From a virus: DNA of 64,000 bases. The first letter of the stretch is position 1. Each line of letters opens with the position of its first letter. Where the stretch lies: IMG/VR virus record IMGVR_UViG_3300008261_000075, positions 45,387 through 109,386 of that record, one strand, 5' to 3'. The translations under genes and the position numbers were made by a program. Positions 56,687 to 64,000 of this stretch are shown here, piece after piece. The notes under the pieces were generated by a model. It was not told the origin of the DNA. It searched no databases and saw nothing but the letters and a program-made list of their open reading frames with translations.

Positions 56687-59600
56687 TTACACCTTTCCTA
56701 CGGCCACTTCAATTACAGCAATGTCACCAGAGTCTTTATCCTCAAGTGCCTTGCCAATGATAGTACCTAGCTTAGGATCTAATGCTTTAACTGCCACGCC
56801 TGGAGTTGCAGATGTTGTTAGCATATCACCTTTTTTAACTCTACCTAGCACTTTACATGGAACACGCCCTGCAAGTGCAATTAATGCTCGTGTGCCTTCT
56901 AAGCCATCATTCATAATGTATGCTGGATTTGTAGAAACAATACCTGCTAATCTAGTGTCAGCAATGGTATTAGATACAGTTACTTCAGCAGAGCCACCAA
57001 ATATTAAGACAGTTCCTACCTCGTATTCTGTATCAGCTCTATACCACTCAGCTAAGTCAGCACCGTATGTGGCTGCTAGATTACCGCTGGTACTCCAGTT
57101 ACCTGTAATAGTACCTGTTGCTGTTGCATTTCCTGCATTTAGAGAAGCAGTATATAACGTTCCATTTCTAGCATCAATGTATCCTGTGCCGGTAGTTAAA
57201 CTACTAGTAGAACCTAAACTCCAAGCACCAGTAATAGTACCAGCTTGACTAACAGTCCCTGTTGATAGACTGTAACTTCTTAATGTACCTGCTGTAGCAT
57301 CAAACGAACTAGAAGCACCTAAACTCCAAGCACCAGTTACAGTACCAGCAGTTGCGGCAGCACCTGTAGTTAATGTAGTTGATTTTAATGTGCCTAGAGA
57401 GAAGTCAACCAAGCTACTTGACTGTACTGCCCACTGTCCAGTAATACTACCAGCAGTTGCGGCAGCACCTGTAGTAAACGCAGTGGCTTTTAATGTGCCA
57501 CCACTGAAGTCCCAAGTTCCTAATGCAGTAGTAACGGTATTACTACCTGTAGAACCAATTGCACTTTGGAATTTAAAACCTGCCGGAGTAAAGAATTCTA
57601 AAGCATTTGCTGAAACGTCAAGGGCTTTAAATCCGTCAACTTTTAATTGTTTAGTATCAAACTCACCAGATGAGCCGTATTTGGCAATTGTACTGGCAGT
57701 ACCATCTGTAGATATAGTAGTAATTGAAGCAGAACCAGATGTTCCGCCGTATGTTACAACGCCTACGTTAGTGGTAAATTTTAAATTAAATCCAGCATCT
57801 AAAACAGTTTGTGCAGTTTCTTCTCTTGGAGCACTGGCAGTGCCAGAAAAGTTTCCAAGTATAGAACCATTACCGAGATTAGTAATTTCTGCTAGAGCAA
57901 CACCACCTGCTTTGATTCCAACCCAACCGTCTGTGATAGTAAAGTTAGCACTATCAAAACTTGCTACGCCACTGGCAGCTTGTTTCTGTGCGGCAGTACC
58001 TGTTGGTGCGCTGGCAGAAGTTGTAGCCAGCGTCATTGATAATTTACTTTGTACAATGCCAGCTGCCGCGTTAACGTCAGCATTGACAATAACACCCGGA
58101 TTAATTTGGTAGTTAATCTGTGCGTTAGTTAGGTCAACAACTGGACTACCAACAATATGTGTTGCTGATGCGTTTCCAGTGTTAATACCAAACTTTGTAT
58201 CTGTAGTAGTTGATATTCGTTGTACACCGTCTAGTCTGTTTGCTCCGTAGTTTGTTGAGCTATAGTAAAATACTTCGTTGTTAACTTTAACATAGCCGGG
58301 CCCTGTTCCGAATGCGGCAGCATTAACTACAGTAATTGTTGTCACATCAACTGCTAATAAACTAATAATAGGTACAGCTAAAGTAGTCGGAGTACTGTTA
58401 GTAAAGGTAGCACTTAAATCGCCGGCAGTTGTGGCACTGACCATAATTTTGCTACCGCCTACAAAGACTGCCAAGTCCCCAGCAATAGGTGTGCCAACAT
58501 CAACATCTAATAATTCAGATAATTGATCGTATAGTCTAACCTGTGCATCTACATATGCTTTTGGAGTAGCATCATTTATATCTGTTGGTGGAGCTAAATT
58601 AATAACTTTGTAGTTATTAGCATTAACGTTGCCCTTCATTGCCAGCGCACCGTTCAATGCCAAGTATCCTGGACCAACTAAATTACTTGCGGCAATTGGA
58701 GCACCACCGTGATCTAAACCTAAACGCTTGTCAATGTAACCACGTGTGGCTGATTGAACAGGTACAGCGTCTGGAGCATTGTTTGTAAAGCTAGCATCTG
58801 TTGAGAATTCACTTACAACAACACCACGTTTGAAACCAATACCGTCCAAGTTACTCAACGCAATTGACGCTGAGAATGTAACTGTACCAGTACCTTGGTC
58901 AACTGTAAAGAATCGACCTACACGGAAGATACCGTTTTGGTCAGTGGTTACATAGAACACACGACCTACACCCTCTTCGTAAGTTTCGTTTTCACCCTTA
59001 CGGCTAATAGCAGGGTTGCCATAAATTTGATATGGGTAGTTAGTAGTTGAGTAACCACCAGTACCAATATCTAAGAAGTCATGCCCTGTTGCACGACAAG
59101 TACTAATACGTGTAGTAACTTGTCCTTGTGCTCCTGCCGCATAACCTAAACGAATTGTAGTAGCATCTATATTTCCAAACGGCTTACTAATACCTGTTGA
59201 TACGTTTGTACCTTTGGTCAATTCTTTAGTAATAAGAGTAGTTCCTGAGCCATACACACCTGGATTATTTGGATATGTTAGTGTAATGCTAGTAGTGGTA
59301 GATGCAGTACAGTTAAAGAATCCGTTATATATCGGATTTGAATTTCCTTCTACCTTGTAATACTGCCCAGTCTCAGGCGCAGTTGTTGATCCAAAGTTTA
59401 GAGTAACTGAATAAGGACCTGTTCCAGTCTGTGAACCAAATCCTGTGGCAGTAATACTAGTTCCAAAATTAAAGCTGTTAGCAACAAATGTCATAGCACC
59501 GACTGCGGTGCTTAGGGTAATTGATGACCCTCCTTTGCTGGTACTTACTTTAATTTGACCTGTACCTACTTGAATGATGTAATACGTAGTGGCTGCGGTA

Positions 59601-61834
59601 ATGCCACCAAACGCAGTACCGCTGAATACAATAGTATTGCCAACATACAAGTTTGTAGTTGTACTAATATTGATCCAGTTAGTAGTTACTGTAGTTGCAG
59701 AAATAGTCCCACTAGTATTTGGGTCTGTCTTGTATGCTAATGTTATCTGAGATGTGTTTACACCAGCAGTTGCAGTTACGTTAGTAGTTGATGTTGCAGT
59801 TAGAACTGGTACTAATACTGCGTTGTTGTCTCCTGCAACTTCAATAGATAAATTTGGTAAGCTGGTATAGTTGTAACCCGGATTAACAACAGTTACCGTA
59901 TCAATACTGCCGCCAACAACTGTACAAGTTACTAGGGCATCAATAGTTGCGCCACCGCCACTGATTGTAATCACAGGTGGAGTTAAGTACCCACTACCGC
60001 CGTTAACAATAGTAACGCTGCCTAATGTAGCTACCTTAGTAGCAGTGATGTTAGTGCCTGCTGGCAAGTAAATAGCTGGGCTAACTTTAAATTGTGTTAA
60101 ACTAACAATATCAGTCAAGTTAACGTTGCCAGTAACAGTAGAGCCGGTAATGATCATACCAACATCAAGGCTTGATGTACTAGCAACTGTAACAAGTGTT
60201 TCAGAAATAATTTTAGTTACTTGTTTTGGCCCGTTGTATAAACTATTACCTTGACCAGATACATTGACGTAACTATCTACAGTCTGGGGAGTCAGCTGCC
60301 AAGGTGTATCAAACGTTATATATCTAGTTTCTAAACCAGTTCCGGTTATTGAATTAAATGTCAATGCTGGAGTAATAGTACCAGTACCACCAATATTATA
60401 AATTGGTGTTTCTTCTAACTCAAGATATGCAGGTCGTAAACTGACGAAAGATAAACCTCCACCAGGTGTGCTATCAGGAGCACCGCTAAGAGTTAAGGTT
60501 ACAGAGTTAACCACAGCAACGACAGTTTGATTACTAATAAAACCGTTACCGTTAACTTCCATGCCTTCATGTATGCCGGTAGTACTGGTTACTTTCAGTG
60601 TTACTCCGGTACTACCAACAGGATTATAATCTGTAAGTACAGTTTCTGGTATGCCATAGTACTGTGCCACGCGATGAATTCTGCCGTTCCAGCCTGTTAT
60701 GTACGTGCCTTTATTAATTTGGTCAATGGTATTTTGTTTAGCAATAGACAGGATAGCTAATCTAGTGTCTCCTACATTGAATCCCATAGTCTTAGTAGGT
60801 TCAATCCAATCAACTGTGCCAATCTTAGCCGGATCAACTACAATCTTAAAGTAAAGAAATGATGTGTCAGTTGACAGTACTGCTTGATTTTGCGGCAGTA
60901 GTTCTCCTGTACCTTCTGTTAAGTTATATGTAATAACACGATAGATATCTGCTAGATTATCAGTATACTGTAACGCAGTACTTGGACGAGTTGGGTTTAC
61001 GTTAGCAATGCCCAAGTACTTGTTATTCTGTAATGTACGAATAGTTACTAACTGACCGTTGTATAGTGCAGTTACTAAACCAACTGATGAAGTACCATTG
61101 TTACCAGCAGTTGACAAGTTTAGTTTTAAAATGTTTACACCGTTAACAGTTACCGCAGTTCTTTCAACCGCATTAACTTCATAACGGGTAACACCAAAAC
61201 CAGCTAAAGAATGATCAACTTCTAGCTCTGAAATATTCTGAGGACCGTAATCGTAATCAGTGATATACACTGCTAACGATTGTTTAGCTATAGTAGGAGT
61301 CATTTCATTAACAAACAACCCTTCCTTGTAAACACGAGCAACTTGAATCATGTTGTCTGCTAGGTTTACTTCGTCTGGTAATTCAGTTACGTCATACCCT
61401 GTAGCACGTAGACCGTACGTTCCATGTGAGTTAGAGCCTGCAACTGAACGAATTTGTCCACCGTTGCTGGCCCAATAGTGAGTATGACAGTAGTATGAGA
61501 ATGTTGAAACTTGTTCAGTTACACCACCGTTGTTAGCAACAATACCATAGCCCAAGTCGTTGATCATGGCAAAGTCGTTGGCCAACATGGACTTGTTACC
61601 GCCCATCTCAATATTAATTAGTGTACCAAGGCCTTCTCTTAAGAATACAATAATGTCAGTGGCAATAGTAGTTTTTACACTTAACACTGTTGCGCGAGCA
61701 GTTGTCAGTACTGTACTAACACCTGTAAAGTTACTTGGGAATTGATAAGGGGTACTAGTTGTACCGCCTGATAATATGTCATTTAGCACATCAACTAGTG
61801 CAATAACAGCAGTACCCACAGTGGAGTTACTCAC
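56687..61834 (-). CDS. Giant tail fibre protein (1715 residues)
   Basis: The largest gene here. The N-terminal part contains FPSNFTGVSTVLTTARATVL and ALYNGQLVTIRTLQNNKYLG. A very long beta-rich, Thr/Gly/Val-dominated middle follows. Near the C-terminus is a set of repeats of the kind TGTITGAWSLGSTSSL (about three copies). The end has DLAEWYRADTEYEVGTVLIF, which looks like the C-terminal trimerisation or processing domain found on many phage fibres. A host-recognition role is likely; the receptor is unknown. Confidence 0.78.
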   Translation of the reverse strand: MSNSTVGTAVIALVDVLNDILSGGTTSTPYQFPSNFTGVSTVLTTARATVLSVKTTIATDIIVFLREGLGTLINIEMGGNKSMLANDFAMINDLGYGIVANNGGVTEQVSTFSYYCHTHYWASNGGQIRSVAGSNSHGTYGLRATGYDVTELPDEVNLADNMIQVARVYKEGLFVNEMTPTIAKQSLAVYITDYDYGPQNISELEVDHSLAGFGVTRYEVNAVERTAVTVNGVNILKLNLSTAGNNGTSSVGLVTALYNGQLVTIRTLQNNKYLGIANVNPTRPSTALQYTDNLADIYRVITYNLTEGTGELLPQNQAVLSTDTSFLYFKIVVDPAKIGTVDWIEPTKTMGFNVGDTRLAILSIAKQNTIDQINKGTYITGWNGRIHRVAQYYGIPETVLTDYNPVGSTGVTLKVTSTTGIHEGMEVNGNGFISNQTVVAVVNSVTLTLSGAPDSTPGGGLSFVSLRPAYLELEETPIYNIGGTGTITPALTFNSITGTGLETRYITFDTPWQLTPQTVDSYVNVSGQGNSLYNGPKQVTKIISETLVTVASTSSLDVGMIITGSTVTGNVNLTDIVSLTQFKVSPAIYLPAGTNITATKVATLGSVTIVNGGSGYLTPPVITISGGGATIDALVTCTVVGGSIDTVTVVNPGYNYTSLPNLSIEVAGDNNAVLVPVLTATSTTNVTATAGVNTSQITLAYKTDPNTSGTISATTVTTNWINISTTTNLYVGNTIVFSGTAFGGITAATTYYIIQVGTGQIKVSTSKGGSSITLSTAVGAMTFVANSFNFGTSITATGFGSQTGTGPYSVTLNFGSTTAPETGQYYKVEGNSNPIYNGFFNCTASTTTSITLTYPNNPGVYGSGTTLITKELTKGTNVSTGISKPFGNIDATTIRLGYAAGAQGQVTTRISTCRATGHDFLDIGTGGYSTTNYPYQIYGNPAISRKGENETYEEGVGRVFYVTTDQNGIFRVGRFFTVDQGTGTVTFSASIALSNLDGIGFKRGVVVSEFSTDASFTNNAPDAVPVQSATRGYIDKRLGLDHGGAPIAASNLVGPGYLALNGALAMKGNVNANNYKVINLAPPTDINDATPKAYVDAQVRLYDQLSELLDVDVGTPIAGDLAVFVGGSKIMVSATTAGDLSATFTNSTPTTLAVPIISLLAVDVTTITVVNAAAFGTGPGYVKVNNEVFYYSSTNYGANRLDGVQRISTTTDTKFGINTGNASATHIVGSPVVDLTNAQINYQINPGVIVNADVNAAAGIVQSKLSMTLATTSASAPTGTAAQKQAASGVASFDSANFTITDGWVGIKAGGVALAEITNLGNGSILGNFSGTASAPREETAQTVLDAGFNLKFTTNVGVVTYGGTSGSASITTISTDGTASTIAKYGSSGEFDTKQLKVDGFKALDVSANALEFFTPAGFKFQSAIGSTGSNTVTTALGTWDFSGGTLKATAFTTGAAATAGSITGQWAVQSSSLVDFSLGTLKSTTLTTGAAATAGTVTGAWSLGASSSFDATAGTLRSYSLSTGTVSQAGTITGAWSLGSTSSLTTGTGYIDARNGTLYTASLNAGNATATGTITGNWSTSGNLAATYGADLAEWYRADTEYEVGTVLIFGGSAEVTVSNTIADTRLAGIVSTNPAYIMNDGLEGTRALIALAGRVPCKVLGRVKKGDMLTTSATPGVAVKALDPKLGTIIGKALEDKDSGDIAVIEVAVGKV

Positions 61835-61854
61835 TGGTAAACTTACATTTTGAG

Positions 61855-64000
61855 TTAGATCATTGCCTGCTGATTTAGTCTAGTAGTTCCGCGGAAGTAG
61901 GCAAGACCCGCATCTTGGGACATTGAGTTGCCACCGTATATAATATCGTGTACTAATGCTTCTACAATATATTTGACATCTCGTCTGCAGGTATTAACGC
62001 TGTAGTTAGGAATTTGTGCAACGTTAAAGTTAACACCAATCCAGGAAACAACTTCTTCCCCAATAAACTCTTTGTTGGCTAGCAAGATATCTCTAGCATT
62101 AGTATATGGAGTTGTTTGCCATGACAATGCGGGATACACCGGCTCTGGAATAGCACTTGCACCATCTCTTAAAATATCAATTACAAGTTGCATACGATCT
62201 TGAAGTATTGCAATTGCTGTAGTATTACCTGGGATAGATGCTACTACTTGGCTAGTAACTTCTTCTAAAGCCTGTATAGTTTTAGCAAGTTGTACGTTAC
62301 CTCGTACTAGACTAGAATATGAACGTAAGTATGAGCGGCCAGCATTAATAGATTGATAGTTTGATCCAGTTACAAGATCATAAGTAACTGCGTCAATAAT
62401 TAACCCAACGTCTCTTGAACACTTTGCTTCATTAAAGTTAAATCCGCCGTTCCATGGAGTGGCAGTATCCATTGTCACTGTAACTGAACTAGTAGCTGAG
62501 TTGTAACTAACAATGTCGTTAATTTGATAGCGGGTTCCTGATATAAAGAATGCACACGGAGGCTGTGGAGCTCTTACATCTAAACCTGAGTTAACTGCTC
62601 CAGTAATAGTAATTTGTCCGCCGTTGTTAGCAACAGCACTAATTGCTCCGCGCAATCTTCCTGCGAATCCGTCAATGTACTGCCCACCAGCAAAACGCTT
62701 GCGGTTGATTGACTGTGAGAAACTTGAACACACTTGTCCGTATGGTGACTTGGTTAAAATTTGACCTTCTGGGTCAAGCACCATGGCAAATCCACCATGC
62801 CCTTGCATAGTAAGATTATTAATACGAGTTGCATCGTTACACAAGAAGATATCGATCGAGTCAATAACTGCCTTGCCTTCTGGTCGTCCAGGAACAGTAC
62901 TGTCAACTACTAACAGTCTACCAATCCATGAACTTGGCACTTGTCCAGACCCTAATGTTACAACAATCGTTCCATTAGTTGCACTGACATTAATTGTAGT
63001 ATTGGTCTTGTAATCAACTGAAGTGTCAATTGGCCCTAACTGCATTGCATCGATAATTGCATCACGATAGAATAATACTTTGCGCCATGGACTTTGACTG
63101 ATACGATCCTTAGGACGGATAATAGTTCTACGGAACTCGTCGCCCTTGATCGAACAGTTTGTTGGCAGTTTGATCGGATAATCTTCGTAGTAAATACCAG
63201 CTTCAACAAAAATTACTATTTGTAAATCTTTAACCTTCTCACCGAACTCAATCTGTTCACCAACTTGATAGTACGCAGGTTTGGTCAATCTACAAGTAAT
63301 AGTGTCAGAAGTGTCGCTTAGGCCGGGTGCGTAAGTAACAATATTAGCAAACGCATCTGAACTAACTCCAACTAATACCTTAGCTGGTAAAATGTCGTTG
63401 TTGTTTGGATTACCTTGGTCAACATAACTGTTACCACCGTTGCTGTGTCTTACAGTCCATAACCCAGTACCGAATGACGGAGTTGGTGCAGAACCAAAAC
63501 CGTTTACAATAATACCAATTAAGGTATTCATATTGTAGGTTAAATCAGTAATAGCGCCTTGACTTGGTGCACCACGGTCACCGATCATGCCATATAGTGA
63601 GCTTGGCAGTGTGCCGCTGATATTAAATGTCTGAGTATACAGGCTTTGATATCTTGAAGCAGTTGTTCTGTTTAGCACCTGTACTGCTAGAGTTTTAGCA
63701 TACTCAATACCGTCTAGTGTTTCTTTATACTGTGTACCAATGGCAATACTCTTGGCGCTGGTGTTTCTATAGTAACTAGTACCAGCATTGATAGTTTGAT
63801 ATGTACCATCTGTGACCAAGTCAATGGCCATAGCTTCAATAATTAAACCAACGTCTCTAAAACAAATAGCTTCGTCATAGTTGAAGCCGCCTTTGTAAGT
63901 TACATCAAGATATTTGACAGTCTCATCTTGTATGACTGATTTTTCATTTTGAATAGTTTGTCTAATAGCAAGATATGCTTCAGAGTAATCACCAGTATCA
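61855..64000 (-). CDS. Large virion/tail protein, 5' end beyond the window
   Basis: The frame is open to the right edge (56 codons upstream of an internal Met at 63831), so at least 714 residues are visible and the start is missing. It contains three copies of a module beginning C-x-R-D-V: CFRDVGLIIEAMAIDL (near 63860), CSRDVGLIIDAVTYDL (near 62420) and CRRDVKYIVEALVHDI (near 61990). Each is followed by a Gly/Asn turn and an AG-x-x-Y-x-R stretch. Beta-helix-like middle regions suggest a fibre or baseplate protein. Confidence 0.75.
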   Translation of the reverse strand, partial: DTGDYSEAYLAIRQTIQNEKSVIQDETVKYLDVTYKGGFNYDEAICFRDVGLIIEAMAIDLVTDGTYQTINAGTSYYRNTSAKSIAIGTQYKETLDGIEYAKTLAVQVLNRTTASRYQSLYTQTFNISGTLPSSLYGMIGDRGAPSQGAITDLTYNMNTLIGIIVNGFGSAPTPSFGTGLWTVRHSNGGNSYVDQGNPNNNDILPAKVLVGVSSDAFANIVTYAPGLSDTSDTITCRLTKPAYYQVGEQIEFGEKVKDLQIVIFVEAGIYYEDYPIKLPTNCSIKGDEFRRTIIRPKDRISQSPWRKVLFYRDAIIDAMQLGPIDTSVDYKTNTTINVSATNGTIVVTLGSGQVPSSWIGRLLVVDSTVPGRPEGKAVIDSIDIFLCNDATRINNLTMQGHGGFAMVLDPEGQILTKSPYGQVCSSFSQSINRKRFAGGQYIDGFAGRLRGAISAVANNGGQITITGAVNSGLDVRAPQPPCAFFISGTRYQINDIVSYNSATSSVTVTMDTATPWNGGFNFNEAKCSRDVGLIIDAVTYDLVTGSNYQSINAGRSYLRSYSSLVRGNVQLAKTIQALEEVTSQVVASIPGNTTAIAILQDRMQLVIDILRDGASAIPEPVYPALSWQTTPYTNARDILLANKEFIGEEVVSWIGVNFNVAQIPNYSVNTCRRDVKYIVEALVHDIIYGGNSMSQDAGLAYFRGTTRLNQQAMI

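Noticed and set aside
57390-58112. Long plus-strand open frame of about 240 codons inside the giant fibre gene
   Set aside because: It is antisense to a strongly supported 1715-residue gene and its product is Pro/Val/Ala-rich shadow sequence from Thr/Gly-rich codons. No ribosome site or independent support was seen.

Overview
The window is part of a tailed-phage genome, most likely a T4-like (contractile-tail) marine phage of a Gram-negative host. It carries a T4-type replisome (family B DNA polymerase gp43, sliding clamp gp45, clamp-loader gp44, RNase H and a DsbA-like late-transcription factor). It also has a block of very large tail and virion genes, and many small overlapping genes of types I associate with cyanomyoviruses and pelagimyophages. 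Lipoprotein spanins and a signal-peptide protein indicate a host with an outer membrane. No tRNA, rRNA, integrase or CRISPR array was seen. Nearly every gene is on the minus strand. The two clear exceptions are an HNH homing endonuclease (15.9-16.5 kb) and phoH (43.3-44.0 kb).

Layout: 0-8 kb holds thyX, conserved small genes, a methyltransferase-like gene, a MoxR ATPase + vWA metallopeptidase pair behind a consensus sigma70-type promoter, and RNase H. 8-21 kb holds the nucleotide and DNA-modification genes: queE, folE, queD and a dpdA-like DNA transglycosylase. These are mixed with a 2OG oxygenase, a HIT protein, a phosphoribosyltransferase, a cupin, a broken glycosyltransferase, the homing endonuclease and a divergent 3' relic of a second queD. 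20-25 kb holds the clamp, a short UDP-glucose-dehydrogenase-like gene, DNA polymerase and the DsbA-like gene. 25-33 kb holds low-complexity proteins, several with short N-termini resembling capsid-targeting peptides, plus a LysM protein, a Dps-like protein, an HxGH nucleotidyltransferase and a KxDG (ligase-fold) protein. 33-37 kb holds clpA and dnaJ.

37-43 kb holds the lysis functions (3TM-type holin candidate, GH19 endolysin, two-component spanin) together with membrane proteins and a B12-type radical SAM enzyme. 43-46.6 kb holds phoH with a structured leader, the clamp loader, small Cys-rich proteins, a GroES-like co-chaperonin and a protein with a DnaE-like motif. 46.6-64 kb holds virion/tail genes, including an Ig-like giant protein, a subtilisin-family protease and a 1715-residue fibre. 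The last gene runs off the right edge.

FolE, QueD and QueE together make 7-carboxy-7-deazaguanine from GTP, and DpdA is the enzyme class that exchanges guanine in DNA for 7-deazaguanines. The genome therefore probably carries modified guanines, with QueC supplied by the host, encoded outside the window, or not needed. ClpA, DnaJ and a GroES-like protein appear without their usual partners, which suggests redirection of host chaperones. A late-promoter-like motif, (N)(A/T)TAA(A/G)TA, recurs about 19-28 bases before several start codons. Three near-consensus -35/-10 promoters with 17-base spacers precede moxR, dsbA and dnaJ-clpA. All functional calls rest on recognised motifs and recalled family resemblance; no database search was possible.
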